A stretch of DNA of 64,000 bases, from positions 2,418,001 through 2,482,000 of the forward strand of contig NC_051100.1 in the NCBI RefSeq assembly GCF_901709675.1. The letters are read 5' to 3'. Within the stretch, counting starts at the first letter, position 1, and each line of letters starts with the position of its first letter. This document shows positions 1-11,757 of the stretch, in pieces. A program made the position numbers and the translations under genes. Under the pieces are notes generated by a model. It saw only the letters and a list, made by a program, of their open reading frames with translations, ran no database searches and was not told the origin of the DNA. This DNA is from Syngnathus acus (taxonomy: Eukaryota > Chordata > Actinopteri > Syngnathiformes > Syngnathidae).

Positions 1-88
1 TAAAACAGCGCTAGACTTTTAAAGATAAGCCTCTGAAGTCTAAATGTGTAAGAGAAGCTTTGAAGATGATGGCGAGCTCAAACTATAC

Positions 89-931
89 CTTAGAAGGAAG
101 CGGCCGGTCGCCTTCGGTCTCGATGATCATGCCGCGCTGCTTGCCCGTCCTGTAGCGCTTATACACGTACTTGTAGAAAAGCAGACGTCGGTCGGCCACC
201 CAGGCAAACACCACGCAGATTGGGAAGAAGAAGAAGGTAAGCAGGGCTTCCCACACCTGCACTACGCCGGGCGAAATGACCGACAGGATCAGGTAGAGCC
301 AGATGTAGGCGAAGATGCTCCAGGAAGCGGTGACAAAGAACACCCGCAGGTGCTTGACCTTCCTGGTCTCGCCGTCAGGCACCACCCAAACGCAAAGACC
401 GATGATGACGAACATGTTGAATGCGGCCGAGCCCACGATGGTGGAGGGACCCAAGGTGCCGGCGTTAAAGCCGTGGCCCACCACCTCTATAACAGACAGC
501 AGGATCTCCGGAGCCGAGGAGCCCAGGGCCATTAGGGTGAGGTTGGACACGGTCTCGTTCCAGATGCGCACCGTGGTGGTGCTGGTCTCTCCGTTGGGTT
601 TCTTGATGGTGATCTCCTTCTCCTGTGAGGTGATCACCTCGATGGACGCCATGAAGCGATCGGCGACGATGGACACGCCCAGGAACATGTAAACCAGAGC
701 TACAAAGTACACAGTCGCCCGGGCTACTTTGTCGCCAAACGACGGGTTCATGGGTTCCCACACGGGCAGCATGACGCCGGGCGTGCACTCTTCTGCTTTG
801 CTGCACTCTGTTTTATTAGTGGACACCGCCAACACTGAGCTGCCTAAGCTGGGCTCAGGGGGCGCACCGGCCAGTAAAGGCTGAAGCCTGACGAGCAGAA
901 CAAGGGCGATGACTGACAGCTTCGGGGCCAT
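89..931 (-). CDS. Na+/Ca2+ exchanger (SLC8/NCX family), first coding exon, residues 1-281
   Basis: Plasma-membrane antiporter that exports Ca2+ in exchange for Na+. The exon encodes a signal peptide (residues 1-21), an N-glycosylation site (NKT, 39-41), the segment PGVMLPVWEP, and about five membrane spans. The alpha-1 ion-binding repeat is intact (NETVSNLTLMALGSSAPE near 125-142, then GSAAFNMF). It ends just after the XIP-like basic segment (RRLLFYKYVYKRYR, 248-261). The start ATG has a good AACATGG context and follows an acceptor (TTTTCTTAAAG) that puts the exon start at 982. Reading frame stops two codons after the last family-like residue, at AAG|GTATAG, so I place a splice donor at 88/87; the first 82 bases of the window do not continue the protein. 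The calcium-binding domains and alpha-2 repeat lie beyond the left edge. The XIP region looks most like NCX1, but paralogue assignment (slc8a1, a2 or a4) is not safe from this part. Confidence 0.93.
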
Positions 932-982
932 GTTGACGTCTGAATCGGAGACGCGAGGTGACGATCGATGAGGATGTTGAAC
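932..982 (-). other. 5' UTR part of exchanger exon 2
   Basis: On the minus strand a pyrimidine-rich tract ending TTTTCTTAAAG gives a credible splice acceptor, so the coding exon probably begins at 982 with about 51 bases of untranslated leader. This matches the SLC8 pattern in which the start codon lies in exon 2 behind a noncoding first exon. Confidence 0.5.
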
Positions 983-3900
983 CTTTAAGAAAAGGACACG
1001 GGAGGAGAAGAAGACTTGGTTAATGCTTCAAGTGCTTCCTTATGACTTTTAATTGGCTATAGTACTACTTGTTGCTTTAAGAAATCAATGCTATGAAATA
1101 TAGCCTAGCTTAGATTGCCTCTGCAAAATTAATGCAGCAGTTCATTGGAGGCAGAAGTTCAAACATCAAAAGGCATCTTTCAGATGTTTGCGTTGCTTAA
1201 AGGGCGGGAAGTTCAAATAACTCGAAGATAAACTTGAATTGCCATCATTCGATCATATGCTTGTTATCCCTACTCGGCCCACGCCGAAATCTGCGGGAAG
1301 ACTGCGTTCACCGATTCGCCGGCTGACTTGTGGTAAAAAGGTTTGCCGAGTAAATGAGGTTACAGCGTAAACACGTTTGGCCAGCGGTGATGCTGGGCTC
1401 TAAATTGTGTTTTCAATCTGGCTGGCAAGATAACAAACCTTGCCGTACAAGTCAGGAATTTACAAGCGCTAAGCAAACATGCAGTGTTTACGCCACGATG
1501 GATCGACGGTAACACGTGGCACAGGTGTCTCGACCTGTTTTTAAATGACAATTTCCAGGATACCATTGTGCTTAGGTCTCATAGATCACATTGGGTGTTG
1601 AAATAACGATGTATTAAACAGACGAGTGACAGTATATCACTTTAGGACTCGGCCCCTGACTGAACAATGGGGTCATTTTCTAGCCTAATAATCATGTTTA
1701 AAGCTCAGCGGTGCGCCACTGACGCAGACGGTTGGAGAGAAAAAAAAAAAGAATTGTCTCAAGTGAAGAAAAGGGATGAAAGATCCCAAGATGGCTGAAT
1801 TATTTATCATCTCAAATGCCACACAAAGATCGGCGCGACCGCACGAGACGAGGAGCTGCTGCCGGATCAAGATGAGGTAACTTTGGCTTAAGGGAGCTCA
1901 TGGGATTTACGCTTCACGTACGCATCATATCTGAAAAAACCTGAGATTAATGCATGTAGGACATTATTAATGTAAGGAACATCAAGGCGGCTTTTGTGTT
2001 ATCTTGGGATGGAAAATGTGTGCTGATGAATTAGGATTATTTGCACGGTGAAAACATTGTGCACTTACGCATCGATTATTAAGATGTTGAGAGACTATCG
2101 ATAATTACGTGGCTGCAAATAAAGCAGAAAAGTGTTGATGCACTTATCGATATTTGTTGTTTGTTTTCTAGCGCGCTAAGCGCTAATTATACAGCAAACA
2201 AACAAAGTTCTCCGTGTCGGGCTTTGTTATTGATCGCTTCCTTTATCTGCGCAAATTAGCTAGTTGGAGTTTTGTCGAGCTATAATTCCACATAATTTTA
2301 TACGATTTGTGGTTAACTGATGGAGCTAAAAGGTTTACTTGATCAAAGGATAATGGTTTGAGTAGTTTTTCGAAACCTTTTTTCCTCGTAGGACAAAGAA
2401 AAATAGAAGGTAAATATTGAAAATAAAGTCAAATCTTTCTAAAATCTCGTTTTTTATTCTTGAGACAGTGACCTCATTGAGTGAATCAACAAGGCCCAGC
2501 CAGACACGATTAATCAACAATCGTAACGATCATTGAATCTATTATTATACTCATCCCAAATTCAATTACAAAACCTTCATGTTGAGCCAATGCATCTCCC
2601 TCATCCATGATCACACCGCGTCTCGTTTATTTCCTGCGCACAATAACTAGCGCGGTATCGAGCGGCAAGCAGAGCAAGGTGTTTATACACCCCCCCCGAA
2701 CTGTAACTCATCAGAGGGAAAATACCGTAATTACAGCGAACTGTGGTCATCCGTTGTCACATTACTCTGTAACTATGGCAATCAAACAATAAGCAAAAGG
2801 TTTATTAATTTTATAGCTGCTGTTCTAACCAAGTCTGTACTTCATAATGGAAAGAAATGGCAATTGTTGATTGATTTTTATGCCCAGATGATTGTAAAAG
2901 TCCAGCAGACTCTTCTATTTGTCATACTTAAAATTCAATCAATAGACCGTGTTTACAATTTCTTGACAAATTAAACACTGCGTATACTCATAGCGTAATC
3001 CCGTTTCACAATGGGTGAAATAGAACTTTTATTATTTTGGGGGGTACATATTGGGTAAAGTACAGGAAGTGTAGCTGCCTCAAGCTCTACACACATTTTG
3101 ATTACTCAGTAAACAAACAGTGCAGCTCAGCTTCTGGCTAGCAAGCAACATAGCTAGCGATATACTTTTGAAAGGACATTAAATCTTCAGTGTTTATTTC
3201 CATTTTAAGCATCATTAAATTACCACTTGTGTCATCTAAAAGCCATCCAAGATGAGTTTTAACAGAGAACAAACGTAAATAAATTACGAGCTTTTAATCG
3301 ATAGACAAAGGGAATCAAAGTGTGCATTAGCAGGTAGCAGTATCAAGTACGCGTGTGGCTAACACTGGAGAGCTTTGACCCGCTGAATGCTGGCAGCTCC
3401 ATTGATTTCTAATTGAAATATCACATTCCATAATATCCCCTCGCGAGCCGACATGAAAATATGCTGGGCTCGTGTTCAAAACGGAGCTAACTCGGTGAGG
3501 GGAAAAAAACAAAAAACGAGCTCATGCGGAAAAGAGCCAAAACGTAGCTTGTGTCACTTTGACACAATTAGCCACGATGTCAAAACCTAAAAGTTGAGAT
3601 TCAAAGTAAACGAGGAGAGCATAATGAAATTAAAACAAATAAGAAACATAATTTATAAAAAAAAAAAAAGAAGAGTAATGGTGCGTATCATGAAATCGAT
3701 GTTGACCTTGAGCTCTGCTTTTATGTCCCATCCAGAGATGACAGCAGTGGGGTATTTCATTTTGGAAGTCCAATGGGGGCACCCGAGGTGTCTCATTTCA
3801 TGACAAGAACATTTGTCAGCTCGCTGTTTGGGCTTTACACACGCCTGCGGTTCCATCCATCATTAATCATCTTTTCTTTTATAGCCGCCGCTTCCGAAAA

Positions 3901-6052
3901 CGATCACAGAATGGTCAGCAACTAGGAGGGTAAACACGTGCTAAAAATAGTATCCAGACATCAATGTAAGCATTAATCGGTTCAAGGTCCGGTCATAGCT
4001 GCACAGGTTGTTCTGTAATGCCATCGACATAACTTTTCGGCCTTTCCCCCGATTGGATGATGACACGTTGCGTTGGAGAAGTCATAAGTCATTGTGACAA
4101 ACTATGAGATGGAGGACTCTGAAATAATTGATTCATTAAGAACCTGCCCCAAAAATGGTTTCAAGACGCACATTGTTGCTTTCACCAATCATCAATCGAT
4201 TTGAGTCACATGTACTCACAGATTGCGAGAATGCTAATTCCATCGACACGCCATACCAGGCTGTTGCTCTCGCCTGCTAATTCCTGAGCTCGTTTGGATC
4301 GCTCCATTAGCAGCTAACATGTACGGCCGTAGTGTACAGTTTATCGATAAGCAACGGGATGGGGGGGGGTGTACATTTGGTATACACATGATGAATAAGA
4401 AATGTATGTTGTCGTAGTACAAAAACCAGATGAAACAAGAACGTGGCGTGAAATATGAATATTCAGACTAATGAGAATGTGCATGCATCATCTGTAAGCT
4501 GCATCATACTCCCCATGGGCTGGAGTACGCCATTGTTCATTCCAACAAGGATTGTCTAAGAAGATTACAATGCACGCATAAAAAATAAAAATGACAGCGT
4601 TTTGGAGATGTCCAGCAGCTGTGGCGGAAAAGCGGCTGCTGTTTTAGTCCTCATAAACTGAATTCTGTGTGTTTGCACTAAACAAAATCTCATTTTGTCG
4701 TGTAGAATATATCAAAAACATAGAATCAACATGAGAAGTAAATGCTTTTTGCCCAAACCCTATCTACTGGTTCTAATGGGGCACGGCTACACTTGCCCCA
4801 GCTACTTGTTGCTAGGCAGAGTTCATGGGGCTGAATCATGCCTGCCCCGTGGGCCACTGACAAATGGCCGCATCCAGCAATTAAAACTCTTTGAATATAT
4901 TTTCTAGACTTTCCTTTCAAAAATCATCTTCCGGACTATACGGAGGCCAACATGACTCGCTTAGCCGCCATTTTTAGCCACGAGATCACACCGCCGCCAC
5001 TGATCGGTGATGCTGAACGACCAATGGATTGAATTGCCTCATCGATTGCAGCTAGTACTAGTACCGTACTCCTCCTGCGGGATGGATAGATAGTACCTGT
5101 CAGCACATATCACATCATAAAAAATATCTTTCGAAAAGATGTATATCATTTGTTTTCCCGCCTTACTCAGTTCTCCATGAACACCTCCAATCCCTGACCT
5201 TTTTCCGTGTTTACCGTAAACAGCGGGTTTACACTTTTATGCACTGGCGGAGGCGCTCAAAGCTGTTCAAACAATCGTCTGCGTTGAAGCAAACATCCTC
5301 GTATTTGTCATTTGCAGCATCTCACGCTATCATTACGATCATTTCAGCTTCAACGCCAACCATTAGACAATATTTATGACTGGGGGGACATGAGGGGGGG
5401 GGCATAATGTGACAACCTAACACGTCACTGGCATCATGAAAGCATTTACATGGAAGACCGTGCAGTTTATTCCAATCTGGATTTAACAATGATTAAATTC
5501 TATAGGCGTGACATTCCCCCCCCTCTCTCTCTCACACTTTTTTGGTTAAATCTGCTCTGCAATCTAATTCCACAGATAGCCATCAAGCTTGAGGTGCAGT
5601 CAGGCAGGAAAATGCTTGGAAAGCCTTCCAGTGATGGACCGCATCGTAGTAGTAGGCGTGTGATAGCATTTTTTTCCCCAAAGAGGAGACTCATCTGAGT
5701 ATTTGCAAAAAAGAAAAAAAAAATCGCTCAAATGTGATTGGGTGCATCAGTGGTCCATTCACATTTAGCGGGGGGTCCAATTTGGAGCGCAACTTGCACG
5801 GTAAAAGTCTAATTAAAAAGGGAGGGAATGGCGCAAGGACGTGCTCGGCGTGCGTAATTGTCACTCGTGCACAAAAGAAGAGAGAGAAAAGCCGGAGCCT
5901 GGAGCGCATTGAATGAAGGCTGAATGGGGGGCGTCGGTATACCGGCGGCTCCGCGCTCGGATGAGCCAACCGGGGGAACGGAGAGCTCATCCAGGTGTTC
6001 CGTTTCACTTTCAATTTGGCCCAAAAACAGTACGGTGGGAGTAAAAGTTCCT
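983..6052. other. probable intron 1 of the exchanger; no gene seen
   Basis: AT-rich DNA with short homopolymer tracts and no reading frame that resembles a protein family. A G-rich patch occurs at 5383-5402. It would be intron 1 of the exchanger if the first exon is where I infer it. Confidence 0.4.
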
Positions 6053-6570
6053 ACCTTCCTTGCCGAGCTGTGATCCCAGTGGAGGTGAGCCGAGTGGAGG
6101 TGAGCCGAGTGGAGCTTCTCTTATAACCACCGAGACGGCGGACGGGGCCCCCGAGCGAAGGCACACACAAGTCTGAGGAGGAGGAGGCGGAGGAGGAGGA
6201 GGGGGTGGTGGTGTTAGTAGTGGAGGGGAGGCAGACCGGTCCGAATTCCCATGCACACGGGCACTTTTTTCTTCTTCTTCCTGCAGCTTCCTCGTGTGTT
6301 TGTTTGTTTATCTGTTGTTGGTGGCGAGAATGCGGTCGGCGTGTTTCCATGGAGCGCCTCCGGAGCGACCTGAATGACCGCGGCGGAGCTTCATCAGCAG
6401 AGCCCGCATGTGTGCTTGGGTTGGGACCGGAGTGGAGAGAGAGAGAGAGAGAGAGAGGCTCGTCTTCCTCATTCTTCCTCTTCCACTTACCCCCACCCTC
6501 TCTCTCTCTCTCTTTCGCTCTCTCTCTGCGTAAAGAGATCTGCGGAGAGAGAAAGGGGGGGGGGACAAGT
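6053..6570 (-). promoter_or_regulatory. candidate promoter / noncoding first exon of the exchanger
   Basis: A GC-richer block in AT-rich surroundings. On the minus strand a donor-like CAAGGAAG|GTAGGA ends at 6053. The block holds three tandem copies of AGTGGAGGTGAGCCG (6078-6115, the last partial), a GGA-rich tract (6177-6205), a (GA)n run (about 6436-6456) and a (CT)n run (about 6498-6530) that are complementary. Simple-repeat-rich GC islands are common at fish promoters. Assignment to the exchanger rests only on orientation, the donor and lack of another gene nearby. Confidence 0.33.
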
Positions 6571-8655
6571 GAGCACTCCTTTTTCCTTCACACGCCTTTT
6601 TTTTTCCTTTCTTACTTTCTCCTCATTGTCTTGATAACAGCTGGGGTCACATGTGCCAGCATGACGATAGTGACAGAGCATACAATCTTAATTGCACCAT
6701 CGGAGTGCTTTTTGGCATTTTATGCAAATTGCAGCAAGTTAAATCATGTGGCAAAAACTAAAAGAACACGTGGGTAGGGGTAAAGGTCAGTAAAAACGGC
6801 TTTTTTTTTTATTTGTGAGAATAACAGGAGGATGCTTTTGCACAGGTGTAAAAAAAGAAGATGCAATGTGCATGCTAGGCCAGTAGTTGGCGATGTGACC
6901 AATTCTTTGTTGTTAATAAAAGTAGTCAATTCGGCTAATTCACAATAATCAATCTTAAGTAAATGTGCATGACAAAACGAGATTTTTTTAAAACAAAAAG
7001 AATCAACATATTGGTGTTTTCATATCGTGGCAACGGCATTTTAATATTTATGGAAAAAAGGAAAACATAATTTGATTTTTTTTTTTAGAAACGATAATGT
7101 ATTATGTCCAATAATGTTTCTTCTATAAGTGCACCTGGAAAAAAAAGAAACTGGAGGATTACGGCCAGTAGAGTCTACAAAATCGCATGAGTGATCACAT
7201 GACATGTCCACATTGCCGTGCCAACGCATCGCATGCCACTCTTCCTCTCTTTTTCACCTGCAGCCACTACTGTCTTATTGGGGGCAGCTGAAAATAAAGG
7301 AGCTATTTCAGGGAAAGGAAGGGGAGGGACGCAAGGCCGGGCCAAAAAAAAAAAAAAAAACAGGGCTCCTCTCTGCCCCCCCCCCCTACTCTTCTTCGAA
7401 GTAGCAGCTTTAACATGACACTGCTAAATGAAATTCAGAAAGATGACACAAATCGGCTTGAGGATAACAATATAAAAGATATGTGCCTTTAAAAAAAAGA
7501 TCTGTGTTGCATGGTAATTCGGTGCATACACAGGGATGGAAATAGTAAGAGAGGACAGAGAAAATAGCATCAGAAAGACAAGCGGCAGAGAAGTGAGAAG
7601 ACAAGGCCGGTTTATTTATAAAGCAGCGTTCACACCGCCTCGAGTGAACAAGTGAATTTGAGCACAACAATTCCTGCTGTGTATTTAAAAAAAAAAATCA
7701 TCAACTACATTTTGTAAAGAACAAAATAAAATAAAGGTTGCAGTTTGAATGGCAAACGAAACAGAGCCAGCTGGCAAAGCTTTGCCGTAAGTCAAAATAT
7801 GTCTGCTGTTTATTCACGCAGGGAAGCAGAGAAGGTATTAGAGGAACTGATGGAGCTTGGGAGAAATATGGTGCCGAGGCAAAAGAAGATGGAAAAAAAA
7901 AAAGAACAATCTGGAGGAGTATGACAGTAATAGGACTTGACGTCCATATATCTACGCGTGAAGGATAAAACGCTGCTTTTATTGTAATTGTACCCACGGA
8001 ACAGACACTCACGTAATGTTGGAAAATAGCGACACGTCTGATGACGTTTTTATCCACTTTATCTGTTTTCTTTGCTTCTTCCCACTCTTTTCATCTTTTC
8101 ATGGAATTGAACAGATGACCCCTTTAGCCAAGTCTGAAGAAAGTTTGTGTGGGGGGGGGCTTTTAGGAAATGACATTTTAAGCTCTGTTAACATATTAAC
8201 ACTGATTTTTTGGGGAAAAAGACAGCTATTATTTTTTTTATTTTATTTGTAATTATGTCTTCAAACTTCTACTATTATTAAGCAACCAGCTGGTAAAAAA
8301 AAGATGACATCATCATCAAAAGCGGAAAGAAAAGCCCATCCGTCACGTTCCCATTGATATTCAAACATGTTTCCTAATTTTGCCCACTTTTCCATCTTTT
8401 GTCCCCTTTTCGAAGTCTTCCGAGCTTTTTGTTCATTAGCAGCGGCTCCAAACACGCTTGACATTTCCGTGTGCTAATCAGAGGACACGTCCTCATGATG
8501 TTTCCGCTTAATCTCACATGCACTCACGCACACACACAGGCCGAAATGAGACAGACCCCGGGTCACCTGTGGACATAAAAAGTCTGCAGGAGAAAACAGA
8601 GTTGAGTTGAGGGCAGTCGGTGCAAACTGGACATGTCACACTATCAGATGAAAAC

Positions 8656-8680
8656 GTGTGTGTGTGTGTGTGTGTGTGTG
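8656..8680. repeat. (GT)n microsatellite
   Basis: About 12 uninterrupted GT units in noncoding DNA. Confidence 0.95.
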
Positions 8681-10254
8681 TATTCCAACGAGTAACAAGA
8701 ATCAGTCAAATTAATACGTTTTTAGGCCCCAATCGGGAATACATGGGAATATTTCTTGTAACGGAGCATACCCATCGAGGCAAATCCGTCCAAGAACATT
8801 TGTCCAATTTCATATTTCTTGTCACATACGCTCAAGCGTGCTCACGATATCAAATGCTTTCCATCAAGTGACATCATCTGACTGCGAGGAACAATGATCA
8901 GCATATTACATCATTTTAGCAGTTTGAGCTAATCTTCTTGAACACAATTGCGCTTCGGGCTTCCCTGGCGTCAAAAAGGGTGTCTGGTTGCTCCGCATGT
9001 CGCAGCCTGGTGCCCGCATCCCGGGGATTTAATCAAGTTAAAGGCCGCCGGTCGTATTTACGCTGCACTTTGGTGCGACATTTCTCAAAATCAAGCGGCA
9101 GATTTATCACAGGCGAGGTGTGTCACTGCCTCAGGCTCCATATGAGAGATTTAGGGAAAGCCGGGAGACACGCTGTGAAATGATAATACGAAGTAAAATG
9201 GAGAGTAGAAAGAGGATCTGTCTCAAAGCACAGCCAATATGAATTTCTGATAGGCCACTAGGGAGGATAAGCGGTACGGATCACGAATGGTTGAATGACG
9301 GTGGAACGTGCATCACTGCCCCCTACAGGAATGGAGTGGAACAGTATTGACTGACACGACTTTCACTTTTTTTTTTTTACTTTAAACTTATACGCAATAA
9401 CTTGTGATTTCATCCTTGCTCCATTCTGGTCATATATAATAATAAAAAATAAAAAAATCATAGAGCCATGGGGTCTCATCAATAAATGGATGTGCAAACC
9501 ATATTACGAGCGGAGCGGCGCGGCGCGCCCAAGCCCGCCAAAAGAGACATTTTCCCAATTTCATCCCATTCATCCGTCGCCGCACCTGCTCATTTTGCCG
9601 AGGACAAGGTCGGACGCCCACTGTCAACCGAGCGCGCTCAGTAAATCACACGGGAATAAACAGCCTTAGCCCAACAAAAGCGGGGGATGGAGTCACCTTC
9701 CAGGCCGGGACTTTTACAGGCCAAGTGAGTCATCGTGCATGAAAGGACTGCAAAGTCTCCAAAGTGGAAATAACATTATGTCTTCTTCCTGGTTAAAAGG
9801 AAGGGATGTGCTTCATTTTGAAGGAAGGCTAAAAATATACATGACGGAAGACTATGATGAAGTGTATTTTGCCCGCCTCTGCCAATTTAGTTCATGTTGA
9901 TAAATTCCGAAGGCAAGTGGCTAATCTGCTACACATGAGTGACTTTATTTAATTGAATTATGTTGGCATCGCCCCATTGTTTTGTGGTGTTAGTCGTATC
10001 GTACTTTGTGATTGTGTTCTTTCATTCTTAACGGGGAGTGATGTCACTGTCTTCATCACTACTGGCCACAAGATTAAGTAAACATTGGGTCGAGTTGTTT
10101 TTGATGACGGGTCCTCGAACCTCGCTGCTGTTCTTTGACCACACGTAATGGCTAAAGTGAAAATATTTTCATAATTTGGTGTATCTTATCTGGTTTAGTA
10201 CAAATTTGATAGCCATTTGGGAATAAGGGGACCTCTGGGAATAGCCCAAGTCAC

Positions 10255-10590
10255 TCTAAAATGGCCGCTTCAAATCAAAATGGGAGACTTTCCTGTATGT
10301 TTTCCGGTTTGGCTTCAGGGGACTTTTTGGTGAGTTTACTCTTGATGAAAAATTTCCCCAAATCTTAAGTAACATTGACTTCAGGAAGTGGATTTTGGAA
10401 ATATTCTAGAGCCAATTTTGTCTTTGAAATGGCCTCCATTCATCTAAAATGGCCAGTTCAAACTAAAATGGACGACATACGTGTATGGATTTCAGGGTAT
10501 GATTTCTTAAGATTTTTTTTTGTGGGTCTAAACTTATGTTTGACATGCCAACCAAATTTCATGTCGCTAAGTGAAACTGTCTTCGGGGGC
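10255..10590. repeat. degenerate dispersed repeat, two tandem-like parts
   Basis: Two similar stretches lie about 190 bp apart: CTAAAATGGCCGCTTCAAAT followed by AAAATGGGAGAC, and CTAAAATGGCCAGTTCAAAC followed by AAAATGGACGAC. Both run on into a 'TTTTGGTGAG / TTTTTGTGGG' type sequence. A third relative lies near 14540. I recognise the pattern as a common old interspersed repeat of fish genomes, but I cannot name its class. Confidence 0.55.
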
Positions 10591-11672
10591 TGAATTTCCC
10601 GATTAAAAAATGTTAATTCTTACGGTTTTGGTTTGAATTGGCATAGAGCTTCACTACATCAGACCGAGTTTTTTTTGTGGATTTTACATTTTGAAGAAGC
10701 TAAATAGGTTCACCCAAAACATCCTAATAAACCCCTATTCACATTTGTCTAGTTTATCATTAGTCACCGTCCTTTTAAGGCAATTAAACGGCGAGATCTG
10801 AATGAGAAAGGCACTCCTAAAGATGAGTGATGTGACTTCACTGCAGATAAGAAGCGGCCTTCTCTGTGCGGGAAACATGGCAGGAAAGCCAATTGCCACA
10901 ATAAATCTTGTAGATAATTGTGACACCACTTGTTCCTTTATCTGTTTTGTCCAATTTTTTAGCAAGTTTTTTAAATTTGTATTCATGGAGGTATAGGCTA
11001 ATCTCTTTGGAAACATTCTATACTGTACAGTACAAATGGAACAGCAGATTTATACTCTTCTCATAAGACTTAATACAATTGTTGGATTGGGAAAATTGGA
11101 TGCATCTAATTGTCCAAAATGTCTTTAGAAGAGGACCAATTAATTAGCTAAGTGGTTTAGTCCAACTTCCGATGGATTTGTTTATTGATTACAAGGTGCG
11201 TCTAAAAACTTTGGTCAATAAAGTAAGTGTTCATTAGATTTTAAAAAACCAAAAAACATTTGTCAGTTGGTTTTGCTTTCCTTGCCGGATGTATTTTCAC
11301 TCAAAGTGTGTTTGGGTGGAATGAGTGTTTGTGTTTTCCAGATTGTAACCTTTACCTGGATAGAAAATCTAAACCTCATTTTCAGTATTCATTTGGAGAT
11401 AATGAGTCATTGTGTACACACTCGGTTGCAAACACACAATCACGCAAACACGCCTGCGATAACAAGCAATACCGTCTTTCTGTCACGTTTGCTTACTTCT
11501 CTCATTGGTGGAGCAGCCGCAATCTGTGAATGTGTATTTGTGGTTGCGACTTTTGATTGTCTCGGTCCTGTTTTTGTTTCTGGCACACAGTAGCAAAACA
11601 TCTTAATAGTTTGCAGACACCATGCAGATTGGCTTTTTTTTTTTTTGGGACATTACAGCTCTTTTAGAGGGG

Positions 11673-11757
11673 ACACTGGCGGAGCTAGATTGGGGGGCTC
11701 TGGGGGCAGTGAACCCCCCCAGCCCCAGAAATATGCTTGGACCGCCTAGGTACCAAG
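11673..11757 (+). repeat. dispersed repeat copy 1 (CACTGGCGGAGCTAGA family)
   Basis: Starts CACTGGCGGAGCTAGA, continues through GGGGGCAGTG and a C run, then AGAAATATGCTTGGACC. Two relatives occur at 15614-15676 (minus strand) and 47584-47662 (plus strand). Confidence 0.7.

Noticed and set aside
44-535. 163-codon open frame on the plus strand
   Set aside because: It lies opposite the exchanger exon and reflects that gene's codon pattern; no family resemblance.
6205-6777. 190-codon open frame on the plus strand
   Set aside because: Composed mainly of Ser/Leu/Arg/Glu runs from the GA, CT and T-rich tracts; low-complexity artefact.
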